Source of the DNA: Burkholderiales bacterium JOSHI_001
Lineage (GTDB): Bacteria; Pseudomonadota; Gammaproteobacteria; Burkholderiales; Burkholderiaceae_C
DNA: 64,000 bases
Reading direction: 5' to 3'
Assembly (NCBI GenBank): GCA_000244995.1
Contig: CM001438.1
Span: 1,666,921 to 1,730,920 of the forward strand
Made by a program: the position numbers and the translations under genes. The notes beneath the pieces were generated by a model, which worked only from the letters and a program-made list of their open reading frames with translations, was not told the DNA's origin and made no database searches. The number at the start of each line of letters is the position of its first letter. Within the stretch, counting starts at the first letter, position 1. Shown piece by piece: positions 56,310 through 64,000 of the stretch.

Positions 56310-57287
56310 TCAGGCTTTGTCGTCGATCCGGGACAGCCAGTGGGCCAGGCCCTGGGCGTTCAGCCGGATGTCGGTGGCCAGCAAGGCCAGGCCGCCGGGC
56401 AGGTCGGCGCAATCGTGGGCCTGCAGCCATTGGCCGTACAGCGTGCACAGGCCCTGCGCCAGTTGCTGCTCGCGCTGCGGGCCGGCGGGGCAGCAGGCCC
56501 GCACCGCCTGGCCCAGGGCCACGACAGCGTCGATCTGGGCGTGCAACTGCGCCGCCAGCCGCGCCAGCTGCCCGGCACCGCCCACGCGGCCGTAGTGGGT
56601 GAGGCACATCCCGTCCGGGCCGCGCTGCATCAGGCGCTGGATCGACGCTTGCAGCACCGCGGGCTCGAACTGGCTGGGTGGGTGGCTGGCCAGGATGAAG
56701 GGGCCGTTGTGGTTGGCCAACTCGCCATAACCCACGCCGAAGCTGTCGCCGGTGAACCAGCAGCGGCTGGTCGCGTCCCAGATGCCGTGGTGGTGGCGGG
56801 CATGGCCGGGCAGGTCGATGAATTCCAAAGCCCTGTCGGCCAGGCTCAGGCGCAGGCCCTCGTGCGTGGCCCGCACGCGTTCGGGCGCCACCGGCACCAG
56901 GCGGCCGTAGGCGCGTTCCATCTCGGCCGGGCCGTAGACCGCCAGCGCCCCTTCGTACAAGGCGCTGGGGTCGATCATGTGGCGGGCGCCGCGCGGGTGC
57001 ACCGCCAGGCGCGCCCGGGGCAGGTGCTGCATCAGCAGCCCGGCGCCACCGGCGTGGTCCAGGTGCACATGGGTGGGAACCACCCAGTCCACGGCGTCGG
57101 GCGCCAGGCCGAGGGCGGCCAGCGCCTGCAGCAGTCGCGGCACAGCGTGGTTGGTGCCGGTGTCGATGAAGGCGGCGCGTCCGGCCTGCACCAGCAGGTA
57201 GCTGGCGTCAAAGCGTGTCCGAACGAAGCCGGTGTCCACGGCGAACACGCCGTGGCCCAGGTCGTCGATGAAGTCGGGCAGGCTCAC
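56310..57287 (-). CDS. Metallo-beta-lactamase-fold hydrolase
   Basis: 325 residues from GTG 57287, the only reasonable start after the upstream TPR-gene stop 26 bases away. The metal motif THVHLDHAGG (HxHxDH), His in PGHARHHHG and Asp in WFTGDSFGVG give a binuclear site. Additional segment TRFDASYLLVQAGRAAFIDTGTNHAVPRLL. The C-terminal 90 residues are helical. Substrate unknown; last gene of the tonB-exbB-exbD-exbD-TPR string. Confidence 0.85.
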   Translation of the reverse strand: MSLPDFIDDLGHGVFAVDTGFVRTRFDASYLLVQAGRAAFIDTGTNHAVPRLLQALAALGLAPDAVDWVVPTHVHLDHAGGAGLLMQHLPRARLAVHPRGARHMIDPSALYEGALAVYGPAEMERAYGRLVPVAPERVRATHEGLRLSLADRALEFIDLPGHARHHHGIWDATSRCWFTGDSFGVGYGELANHNGPFILASHPPSQFEPAVLQASIQRLMQRGPDGMCLTHYGRVGGAGQLARLAAQLHAQIDAVVALGQAVRACCPAGPQREQQLAQGLCTLYGQWLQAHDCADLPGGLALLATDIRLNAQGLAHWLSRIDDKA

Positions 57288-57312
57288 CGCGGGGGCCGCA
57301 GCCGTGCGCGGT

Positions 57313-58524
57313 TCAGTTGGCGGTCGGGGCGAGCGCCGTCCACAGCCGGGCCACGTCGGCCACACCGTCCGTTCCCTGCACGCTGCGCAGCACCTGCAAC
57401 GCCTTCGCGCGGTTCTTGCCCTGCTGAAGCAAGGCCTGGCCCAGGCGCAACTTGGCGTCTTCGGGGCGCTTGAGGCCGCCCTTGGCGATGCCTTGTTCGA
57501 TGAGTCCCACGCCGCGGTCGGCCTGGCCCAGCGTGACCAGGGCGTAGCCCACCTGCACCAGGGCATTGCCGTCCTTGGCCGCGGCGGCTTCGGTGGCCTG
57601 CTTGTCGATGGCGGCGCGGGCTTCGCCCTCCTGCTTCACCGCCAGGTCGCGCAGGCGCTTGTGGCGTTCGGCATCGGAGCCGGTGCCCAGCAGGCCGGCG
57701 GCGAAGCCCTTTTCGGCCACCGCCTTGCCCTCGGCGGGCAGGCCGGACTGCAGCGCCATCATGCTCATGTCCATGAACTCTTCGGTCTTGGCCAGGGTGC
57801 CGCTGGCCAGACGCAGGCGCGCCAGGTCCAGCGCCAGGCGGTCGGACCAGCCGCTCTTGCGCGGCAGGCGGCCCAGCAGGGCGGACCAGTATTCCTTCTT
57901 CGGGTGGTTCAGCACCAGCTTTTCCAGCGTGGCGATCTGCCCGTTCGGGTTGTTGGTGCGCGACTGCGCGTCGGCCAGGCGCAGCAGGTCGTTTTCATCG
58001 GGCCGGCGCCCGGCCTGTTCGGCGGCCGTCACGGCCGCCTGGGCTTCACGCGCGATGGCGTTGTAGTCGCCGCTGGCGCCCTGCATGTAGGCCTGCAACT
58101 GCTTCAACTGCGCGCTGCCGCCGCCCAGGGCCACGGCCTTGTTGGCCCACTGGTTGGCGCGGCCAAAGTCCTTCATCTGCGAATACGCAAAGGCCAGTTG
58201 TTCTGCCACCGCGGCCGATTCACCCCGGCTGTACAGGCTTTCCAGCGCCTGCACCGCGGTGGCGTTGTCGCCGGCGCGCTGCGCGGCCGCGGCCTTCATG
58301 CGGTCGATCATGTTCTGCTCGGCGGCGGTCTTGCCGCCGGCGGCGTCGGCCTCGCGCACCTTGGCCAGCGCCTCGCGCGCCTTGCCGGCCTTGATCAGTT
58401 CGTTGGCGGCCGACAGCGGCTTGGCCACTTCGGGGCGCAGGGCCTGCGCCTGCACCGGCGACACCCCGGCCAGGACCACCGCGAACACGGTGGCCACGGC
58501 GGCCAGCCCTTGACGCTTGGACAT
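57313..58524 (-). CDS. Exported TPR-repeat protein of the TonB-ExbBD operon
   Basis: 403 residues from ATG 58524. A signal peptide (LAAVATVFAVVLAGVSPVQAQA) is followed by helical repeats of TPR/Sel1 type (LSAANELIKAGKAREALAKVREADAAGG, EQLAFAYSQMKDFGRANQWANKAVALGG, GYALVTLGQADRGVGLIEQGIAKGG). It lies 15 bases after exbD2. Proteins of this type recur at this position in Burkholderiales exbBD operons and may scaffold the periplasmic side of the complex (inference). Confidence 0.83.
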   Translation of the reverse strand: MSKRQGLAAVATVFAVVLAGVSPVQAQALRPEVAKPLSAANELIKAGKAREALAKVREADAAGGKTAAEQNMIDRMKAAAAQRAGDNATAVQALESLYSRGESAAVAEQLAFAYSQMKDFGRANQWANKAVALGGGSAQLKQLQAYMQGASGDYNAIAREAQAAVTAAEQAGRRPDENDLLRLADAQSRTNNPNGQIATLEKLVLNHPKKEYWSALLGRLPRKSGWSDRLALDLARLRLASGTLAKTEEFMDMSMMALQSGLPAEGKAVAEKGFAAGLLGTGSDAERHKRLRDLAVKQEGEARAAIDKQATEAAAAKDGNALVQVGYALVTLGQADRGVGLIEQGIAKGGLKRPEDAKLRLGQALLQQGKNRAKALQVLRSVQGTDGVADVARLWTALAPTAN

Positions 58525-58539
58525 GTGCACCACCCAGGT

Positions 58540-58962
58540 TTACTGCAGGAACTGCTCGTTGCCGACCAAGCCGATCTTGGTCACGCCCAGGCGCTGCGCG
58601 CTGGCCATCACCATGGCCACCACCTTGTAGGCCACCAGCTTGTTCGGGCGCAGGTGCACTTCCGGCTGGTCGGGCTGTGCGGCGACGGCGGCCAGTTTGG
58701 CCTCCAGCACCTCGCGGCCGGCGATCACCTCGCCGTTCCAGCCGATGGTGCCGTCGAAATCGACGTCGATGCGCACCACCTCGGGCGGCTTGGCCACCGG
58801 CGGCGGCGTGCCCACCGGCATGTTCATCTTCACCGCGTGGGTCTGGATGGGGATGGTGATGATCAGCATGATGATCAGCACCAGCATCACGTCGATCAGC
58901 GGCGTGGTGTTGATGTCGATCATCACCCCGTCGTCGCTTTGTTCTCCCACTTGCATGGCCAT
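58540..58962 (-). CDS. exbD: ExbD biopolymer transport protein (second copy)
   Basis: 140 residues. One membrane helix with the proton-carrying Asp in DINTTPLIDVMLVLIIMLIITIP, then a periplasmic domain (VVRIDVDFDGTIGWNGEVIAGREVLEAKL, PNKLVAYKVVAMVMASAQRLGV). Twelve bases after exbD1. Two different ExbD subunits may form a heteromeric stator. Confidence 0.93.
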   Translation of the reverse strand: MAMQVGEQSDDGVMIDINTTPLIDVMLVLIIMLIITIPIQTHAVKMNMPVGTPPPVAKPPEVVRIDVDFDGTIGWNGEVIAGREVLEAKLAAVAAQPDQPEVHLRPNKLVAYKVVAMVMASAQRLGVTKIGLVGNEQFLQ

Positions 58963-58974
58963 GGTGGGCGTCCT

Positions 58975-59403
58975 TTACTGGTTCGGTGGGGGTTCGGTGA
59001 TGAAGCCCACCTTGGCGATGCCGGCGCGCTGGCAGGCCACCACCAGGCGGCCCACGCTTTCGTAGCGCGCTTCTTCGTCGCCGCGGATGTGCACCTCGGG
59101 TTGCGGCACCTTGACCGACAGCTTCTTCAGCTCGGCCACCAGGGTTTCGGTGTCGGGCATCTTGCGGGTGTTCCAGTACACGTCGCCGTCCTTGCTGACC
59201 GCCAGCAGGATGTTCTCCGGCTTGGTCTGCGTGGGCACGTTCTTCTCTTTGGGCAGGCTGAGCTGGATGCTCTGCGTGACCACGGGAATGGTGATCAGGA
59301 AGATGATCAGCAGCACCAGCATCACGTCCACCAGGGGCGTGGTGTTGATGCTGGAGTTCAGGGCTTCATCGCCGTCGTCGGGCGATCCGACGTTCATGGC
59401 CAT
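58975..59403 (-). CDS. exbD: ExbD biopolymer transport protein (first copy)
   Basis: 142 residues. Helix with Asp in NTTPLVDVMLVLLIIFLITIPV; periplasmic part SIQLSLPKEKN, ILLAVSKDGDVYWNTRKMP, EVHIRGDEEARYESVGRLVVACQRAGI. It differs clearly from exbD2 (140 residues), so the pair is old. Three bases after exbB. Confidence 0.94.
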   Translation of the reverse strand: MAMNVGSPDDGDEALNSSINTTPLVDVMLVLLIIFLITIPVVTQSIQLSLPKEKNVPTQTKPENILLAVSKDGDVYWNTRKMPDTETLVAELKKLSVKVPQPEVHIRGDEEARYESVGRLVVACQRAGIAKVGFITEPPPNQ

Positions 59404-59406
59404 GGT

Positions 59407-60267
59407 TTACTTCTTGCCGGACAGCAGGACGTTGTGCAGGTCGCCGCCGAAGGTGCGCACCTTCTCCATGGCGGTCTTGTTGCGACGGATCAGCCAGTTG
59501 TAGCCCATCACCGCGGGCACGGCCACGGCCAGGCCGAAGGCGGTCATGATCAGCGCTTCACCCACCGGGCCGGCCACCTTGTCGATGCTGGCCTGGCCGG
59601 CGATGCCGATGGCGGTGAGCGCGTGGTAGATGCCCCAGACCGTGCCGAACAGACCGACGAACGGGGCGGTGGAGCCCACCGTGGCCAGGAAGGCCAGGCC
59701 GTCCTGCAGGCGGCTGTTGATGTTGTCGATGGCGCGCTGCACGCTCATGCTGATCCAGGTGTGGCGGTCGATGTGCTCCACCAGCGTGCCCTCGTGGTGC
59801 TCGTCGGCCTTCAGGCCCTGCTCGGCGATGTAGCGGAAGGCGCTGGCTTCATCCAGCGATTCCAGGCCCTTCTTCACCGAACCGGCGGTCCAGAAGGTGT
59901 CGGCCGCGGCCTTGGCGCTTTTCATCAGCTTGGCTTGCTCGAACAGCTTGGTGAAGATGATGTACCAAGAGCCCATGCTCATGATGACCATGATGACCAG
60001 GGTGCCACGGGCCACGAAGTCGCCCTGCTTCCACAGCGCGTCCAGGCCATAGGGGTTGTCCACGGACTCCTTGGCGGTGGTGGCCACCGGCGCGGTGACC
60101 ACCGCGGGCAGGGCCTCGGCCGACGCCGCGGGGGCAGCCGGTGCGGCAGCCGCGCTGGCCCCGGCGGCGGGCGCGGACGCCTGGGCCCACGCCGCGATCG
60201 GTGTGGCCAGGCTCAGGGCGATGGCGGCGCCGGCCAGGCCAGTGCGAAGGTGCTTGAACAGGGACAT
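59407..60267 (-). CDS. exbB: ExbB proton channel subunit
   Basis: 286 residues from ATG 60267 with GGAGAAC upstream. An N-terminal signal-like segment and Ala-rich linker precede three membrane helices, with the core GLAFLATVGSTAPFVGLFGTVWGIYHALTAIG and GPVGEALIMTAFGLAVAVPAVMGYNWLIRRNK. It forms the TonB motor with ExbD. The extra N-terminal periplasmic stretch is a feature of one ExbB subgroup. Confidence 0.94.
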   Translation of the reverse strand: MSLFKHLRTGLAGAAIALSLATPIAAWAQASAPAAGASAAAAPAAPAASAEALPAVVTAPVATTAKESVDNPYGLDALWKQGDFVARGTLVIMVIMSMGSWYIIFTKLFEQAKLMKSAKAAADTFWTAGSVKKGLESLDEASAFRYIAEQGLKADEHHEGTLVEHIDRHTWISMSVQRAIDNINSRLQDGLAFLATVGSTAPFVGLFGTVWGIYHALTAIGIAGQASIDKVAGPVGEALIMTAFGLAVAVPAVMGYNWLIRRNKTAMEKVRTFGGDLHNVLLSGKK

Positions 60268-60344
60268 GGGAGGTTCTCCAACAGACAATTCGGTTTCAGG
60301 CGGCGGCGCCACAGGGGGCGGCCGGGCGGCTCATGCGGCCCGGG

Positions 60345-61058
60345 TCATTCGATCTTCCAGTCATAGGTGACGCGGCCATTCGACTTCTCGGCCTTGCCGC
60401 CCACCGTGCCGGGCGTGCCCTTGACGGCGCGCACGGCGTCCACCGTGGCGCGGTCCAGCAGCTTCTGCTCGCGGCCGGCGCCGCAGGACTTCTCAATCCG
60501 CGCGTCTTCGATGGCGCCGCTGGCGTCCATGGTGTAGGCCACCACCACGGTGCACTGCACTTCGGCGCGCAGCGCGGCGGCCGGGTACTCGGGCTTGTTG
60601 CCGGCGTTGAAGTCCACCCGCGGCGCTGTACGCACCGGCGGTGCGGGCGGCGGCGGTGGCGGCGGCGCCGGGGGCGCGGGCGGCGCCGGCGGTGGCGGCT
60701 CGGGCGTGGGCGGCGGCGCGATCGTCACCGGCGGCTGCGGCGGCGGTGTTTCGCGCGTGACGGTGATGGCCGGCGCCGGCGTGGGCGGCGGCGGCACGTT
60801 CACTTCCGGCGGCGGCACGAACGAAGGCGGCGGCGGCGGCGCCTTGGGCGGCGGCGGGGGCAGGTTTTCGGGCGGCGGCGGCGGCGGCGGCTTCACCTCT
60901 TCGATGATCTTGGTTTCGATCGGCGCCTTGATCACTTCGACCACCTTGCGCGCCAGGCCGTTCAGCAGGGCCCATCCCAGCACCAGGTGCATCACCACCA
61001 CCACGCCGATGCCCACGGCGTGCTTGCTTGGATTGCGTTGTTGTTCGGCGTAGTTCAA
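60345..61058 (-). CDS. tonB: TonB energy transducer, TTG start
   Basis: 237 residues. Cytoplasmic start MNYAEQQRNPSKH, one membrane helix (AVGIGVVVVMHLVLGWALLNGLA), then a long Pro-rich spacer (about residues 56-150, with runs of up to seven prolines) and a C-terminal TonB fold (KPEYPAAALRAEVQCTVVVAYTMDASGAIEDARIEKSCG). The start is TTG, decided by GGAGGG six bases upstream and the absence of a nearby ATG. It transmits ExbBD motor force to receptors such as the ZnuD-like protein at 45.4 kb. Confidence 0.93.
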   Translation of the reverse strand: MNYAEQQRNPSKHAVGIGVVVVMHLVLGWALLNGLARKVVEVIKAPIETKIIEEVKPPPPPPPENLPPPPPKAPPPPPSFVPPPEVNVPPPPTPAPAITVTRETPPPQPPVTIAPPPTPEPPPPAPPAPPAPPPPPPPAPPVRTAPRVDFNAGNKPEYPAAALRAEVQCTVVVAYTMDASGAIEDARIEKSCGAGREQKLLDRATVDAVRAVKGTPGTVGGKAEKSNGRVTYDWKIE

Positions 61059-61064
61059 TCGTGA

Positions 61065-61070
61065 CCCTCC
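61065..61070 (-). promoter_or_regulatory. Ribosome binding site that fixes the TonB TTG start
   Basis: GGAGGG on the minus strand, six bases before TTG 61058. No in-frame ATG or GTG lies between it and the membrane helix. Confidence 0.8.
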
Positions 61071-61246
61071 GGTCCTGCCCGACCGGTGGACCCGGATCGG
61101 CAGCGACCCCCTCGTTCAAATGCGGTCTGGTGGACCGCGGACAGCCTGGTGGGCAATGCCGCGGCACTATAGCCCGAAAGGTTTTGGCAAGCTTCGGGGC
61201 ATCACCCTAAGCCGCGGGGTGGGAAACACCTCGTGAATGCGGGGTG

Positions 61247-62620
61247 TCAGTGCGGCGGATCAGGGGGTGTCGCCAGCGGCAGTTCCAGCACGAACTCGGC
61301 CCCACCCTGGTCATGGTTGTGGGCCCACAGCCGGCCGCCGTGCTGTTCCACGATGCCGTAGCTGATGGACAGGCCCAGGCCCGTGCCCTTGCCCACCGGC
61401 TTGGTGGTGAAGAAGGGGTCGAACAGGCGCGACAGGTGCTTTTCCGGGATGCCGGGGCCATTGTCGTGAAACGCCAGGCGCAGCGTGTCTTCGGCGGTTT
61501 CGGCCCGGATGGCCAGGTGCGGCGTGGGCACGTTCGCGGCAGCGTCGAAGGCGTTCTGGATCAGGTTCATCACCACCTGCAGCAATTGCCCCGCGCTGCC
61601 CACCACGGCCAGTTCAGCCTGGGGCGACCACTGCACGTCGAAGGACGGCGCCGTGCCCTTGCGCACCCAGTGGATGGCGCGTTCGATCACGCCGTTCATG
61701 TCCACCAGGCTGCGCTCTTCGCGGTCCATGGCCGAGAAGCGCTTCAGGCCGTTGACGATGTCGGCGGTGCGTTGCGCGCCCTCGAGGGTGCCTTCCATCA
61801 GCGAAGGCAGGTCGGCCAGCGCGTGGTCGATGCGCAGTTCCACCCGCAGCCGTGCGCTGTCCTCGGGCGGCAGGCCGGCGTGCAAGGCACCCAGGTAGCG
61901 CGACAGGCGTTCGGTGTAGCGCTGCAGCGCATGCACATTGCCCAGCACGAAGCTGATGGGGTTGTTCAGCTCGTGCGCCACGCCCGCCACCAGGCGGCCC
62001 AGCGAGGCCATCTTTTCCGAATGCAAGAGTTGCTGCTGCGTGCTTTTCAGCGCTTCATGCGCTTCGCGCAGCGCGTGGTAGGCGCGCTTGATCTCGCCCA
62101 TGGGCCGGCCCACGAACACATGGCCCACGCGGCGGCCGCTGGCGTTGAAGCGCGGCGTGCAGTTCAGGTCCACCGGCACGGCCTGGCCGGCGCTGTCCTG
62201 AAGGTCCAGCTCCATCGTGCTGCCGCTGCGCGCCTGGTCGGCCGCTTCGGTCATGCTGCGCAGGCGCTGCTGCGCCGGTTCACCCGCCAGCAAGGCGGCC
62301 AGGGGCGTGCCGCGCAATTGGCGGTCGCTGCGGCCCACCCGTTCGCAGAAGGCGGCGTTGGTCTCTTCGATCAGCCCTTGCTCGTTGCAGGCCACCAGCA
62401 CGTCGCTCATGGCCGCCAGCAGGCTGAAGATGAACTGCTGGCTTTGTTCCAGTTGCTGGTTCTTTTCCTCCAGCGCCACCTCGTCACGCACCAGCTGCGA
62501 ATACACCTCGTCCATCTTCTGGATCACGTCCAGCCAGGCCGATTCGTCCAGGCCTTCGATCTGCGACAGCTTCTCGAGCTGGGTTCCGGTGACGGGCGAC
62601 GGGGCGCGGTGGCTGGTCAT
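61247..62620 (-). CDS. hoxJ: HoxJ-like hydrogen-sensing histidine kinase
   Basis: 457 residues, no membrane helix. A coiled coil (about 40-65), a PAS domain ([34 protein letters not shown]), a second coiled coil, then the kinase core: H box [20 protein letters not shown] box [12 protein letters not shown]1 DNGPGIP, F/G2 [21 protein letters not shown]. Co-transcribed with the regulatory hydrogenase large subunit (14-base gap), the arrangement of hoxBC-hoxJ. The kinase is silenced or activated by H2 through HoxBC and signals to a HoxA-type NtrC regulator, presumably beyond the right edge. Confidence 0.9.
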   Translation of the reverse strand: MTSHRAPSPVTGTQLEKLSQIEGLDESAWLDVIQKMDEVYSQLVRDEVALEEKNQQLEQSQQFIFSLLAAMSDVLVACNEQGLIEETNAAFCERVGRSDRQLRGTPLAALLAGEPAQQRLRSMTEAADQARSGSTMELDLQDSAGQAVPVDLNCTPRFNASGRRVGHVFVGRPMGEIKRAYHALREAHEALKSTQQQLLHSEKMASLGRLVAGVAHELNNPISFVLGNVHALQRYTERLSRYLGALHAGLPPEDSARLRVELRIDHALADLPSLMEGTLEGAQRTADIVNGLKRFSAMDREERSLVDMNGVIERAIHWVRKGTAPSFDVQWSPQAELAVVGSAGQLLQVVMNLIQNAFDAAANVPTPHLAIRAETAEDTLRLAFHDNGPGIPEKHLSRLFDPFFTTKPVGKGTGLGLSISYGIVEQHGGRLWAHNHDQGGAEFVLELPLATPPDPPH

Positions 62621-62634
62621 GTTGGCGCCAGGGG

Positions 62635-64000
62635 TCAGTGCACGGTGCACACCATGCAGGGGTCGAAGGAGCGCACCACGTGCTGCACGGCCAGCGGGGC
62701 CACCCCCGGCTGGGGCACGGTTATGCCTTGCAGCGCCGCTTCCAGCGCGCCGGGCGTGCCGTTCAGGTCGCGTGGCGAGAAGTTCCAGCTGGTGGGTGCC
62801 ACGATCTGGTAGTTCGCGATGCGCCCGTCCTGCACCTGCAGCCAGTGGCCCAAGGCCCCGCGCGCGGCCTCGGACAGGCCGGCGCCATGCGCCTGGGCCG
62901 GCAGGCTGTGGGGCAGGAAGAAGGCTTCGCGTGGCACCAGGGCCTGCAGCCATTGCTCCATCAGCGGCAGCACGCGGGCCAGCTCCATCAGTCGGCCCAG
63001 CACGCGGGTGGTGACGCAGCCACCCCAGCGCGCCACGGCGGCGCGCAGCAGCGGCTGCCCGTCGGCCAACTGCCGGGCCAGCGCGCCGGTTTCCACCACC
63101 TCGCCGGCCAGGCGCGGGGCCTTGTTCCAGGTGTAGGCGCCAGGCTTGTCGGGGGCCGGCAGGGTGAAGCCCTGGTCGGGGTGGCGCTCGGCCTGGCCGC
63201 CTTCGGCCAGCCAGGCGTGGCTGACGTCTTCGCTGATGCGCGAGAGCAGGGCCGCGTCCAGCGCCTGCAGCGATTGACTGTCGCTGCGCCAGAGCCCGCG
63301 CGCCATCGCGAAGCCGCCATCGGGCTGGGCGTAGGCGCCGTAGGACAGGAAGCGCCCGGGGCCGGGTCCCAGCTTGTGCAGGCCGGTGTCCGCGGCGATC
63401 CTCAGGAAAAGGCGCAGGTCGCCCTGGTCCGGCGCTGCGTCCTGCCATCGCGTCAACGCCGCTTCGCTGTCCAGCGCCGCCACTTCTTCCAGCGGCGCGC
63501 CGTAGAGTGTGCATTCAAGGAAGGCGCGGAATTCACGCAGCTTGGCCAGCAGGCGGATGCGTTCGGCCGCTTCGATGGCGCGCGCGCTGCCGCCGGGCTG
63601 GATGCTGCCGGTGTGCGGCCATTTCCCGCCCAGCGTGCCCAGCAGCGTCAGCCAGCGCTGGCGCGCGGCCAGCGCCGCGCGTTGGGACCGGCCGCTGCCG
63701 GCCGCGAAGCGCGCCTGGGCCTCGCCGTGCCAGGGCCGCGCGGCGTAGTCGGTGCGCGCGAAATCGGGCATGAAGAACAGGTAGAAGTGCGTCAGGTGGT
63801 CGGCAAGGTTCTCGGCCGCCAGCATCAGGTTGGTGGTGTGCAGTCCGTTGGGCGGCGGCTGCACGCCGGCCGCGTCGGCCAGCGCACGCGCCGCGGCCAC
63901 CGACTGGCTGACCGAGCAGATGCCGCAGATGCGCGGCACGATCACCAGCGCGTCCATCGGGTCGCGGCCCAGCAGCATCTGCTCGAAGCCGCGGTACATG
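62635..64000 (-). CDS. hoxC: Regulatory [NiFe] hydrogenase large subunit HoxC/HupV, N-terminus beyond the window edge
   Basis: At least 454 codons visible, open at the right edge. NiFe site motif L1 contains RICGICSVSQS, and L2 is at the very C-terminus as SFDPCMVCTVH, giving the four Cys ligands. The protein ends at that His, with no C-terminal extension to be cleaved by a maturation protease; this and the SVSQS context mark it as the H2-sensing (regulatory) type rather than an energy-conserving enzyme. It binds H2 with HoxB and controls HoxJ. Confidence 0.92.
   Translation of the reverse strand, partial: MYRGFEQMLLGRDPMDALVIVPRICGICSVSQSVAAARALADAAGVQPPPNGLHTTNLMLAAENLADHLTHFYLFFMPDFARTDYAARPWHGEAQARFAAGSGRSQRAALAARQRWLTLLGTLGGKWPHTGSIQPGGSARAIEAAERIRLLAKLREFRAFLECTLYGAPLEEVAALDSEAALTRWQDAAPDQGDLRLFLRIAADTGLHKLGPGPGRFLSYGAYAQPDGGFAMARGLWRSDSQSLQALDAALLSRISEDVSHAWLAEGGQAERHPDQGFTLPAPDKPGAYTWNKAPRLAGEVVETGALARQLADGQPLLRAAVARWGGCVTTRVLGRLMELARVLPLMEQWLQALVPREAFFLPHSLPAQAHGAGLSEAARGALGHWLQVQDGRIANYQIVAPTSWNFSPRDLNGTPGALEAALQGITVPQPGVAPLAVQHVVRSFDPCMVCTVH

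Noticed and set aside
59400-61060. Long proline- and glycine-rich plus-strand frames opposite tonB and exbB
   Set aside because: They are mirror images of the Pro-rich TonB spacer and of GC-rich codons, with no domain.
61160-61185. Promoter of tonB with TATAGT as -10 (minus strand)
   Set aside because: No acceptable -35 at 16-18 bases and no Fur-like palindrome, so the call would rest on one hexamer.

Overview
The window is GC-rich, densely coding DNA with short intergenic gaps. It carries no insertion sequence, tRNA, rRNA or CRISPR array. Gene content and order suggest a betaproteobacterium of the Burkholderiales, probably near the Rubrivivax/Leptothrix/Ideonella group. The supporting features are glyA-nrdR followed by minor pilins and rib-nusB, ybgC-tolQRA, TonB-ExbB-ExbD-ExbD with a TPR protein, a DUF485-ActP pair, a TRAP transporter and DUF2783. 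This placement is inference, without phylogeny.

Layout. (1) 1-4.9 kb, minus strand: a PAS histidine kinase (cut by the left edge) in an operon with a periplasmic binding protein, a DegQ/HtrA-type protease and a MarR regulator. (2) 4.9-11.9 kb, plus strand: an apparent catabolic cluster of FAD monooxygenase, DUF2783 protein, MetE-like methyltransferase, DctPQM TRAP transporter and PaaG-like isomerase. A perfect 28-bp palindrome lies between it and the divergent marR gene. (3) 12-14.1 kb, minus: acetate permease ActP and its DUF485 partner. (4) 14.7-19.3 kb, plus: a stand-alone IclR helix-turn-helix fragment, a TVP38/flavoprotein fusion, a DUF3047 protein and a flavoprotein of the type that accompanies SelD. 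(5) 19.3-24.3 kb, minus: ybgC-tolQ-tolR-tolA, a membrane-anchored Ser/Thr kinase and a Ca2+/H+ antiporter. (6) 24.3-35.7 kb, minus: nusB, ribH, ribBA and ribD, a six-gene minor-pilin block, nrdR, glyA behind a ZTP riboswitch, and a lytic transglycosylase. (7) 36-38.6 kb: a UbiD decarboxylase, a strongly structured intergenic RNA candidate, and a YdcF-like protein. (8) 38.7-47.5 kb, plus: a six-gene envelope cassette of AsmA/DUF748 protein, LolD-like ATPase, FtsX-like permease with a His-rich loop, DUF3299 protein, His-containing small protein and ZnuD-like TonB receptor. (9) 47.5-54.5 kb: PdxH, a MobA-like transferase, a ChaC-like cyclotransferase, the Entner-Doudoroff pair edd-eda behind a HexR-like operator, a lipoprotein, a GDT1 cation exporter and an SDR. 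(10) 54.6-61.1 kb, minus: a PAS chemoreceptor, a metallo-hydrolase, and TonB-ExbB-ExbD1-ExbD2-TPR. (11) 61.2-64 kb, minus: the H2-sensing pair HoxJ and HoxC (HoxC cut by the right edge).

How it fits together. The HoxC/HoxJ pair implies H2-dependent control of hydrogenase genes beyond the right edge. TonB-ExbBD can energise the ZnuD-like receptor of the envelope cassette, which is the best candidate here for a little-described system. The FAD monooxygenase cluster looks like uptake and degradation of an organic acid under MarR control. Apart from these accessory blocks the window is chromosomal housekeeping.
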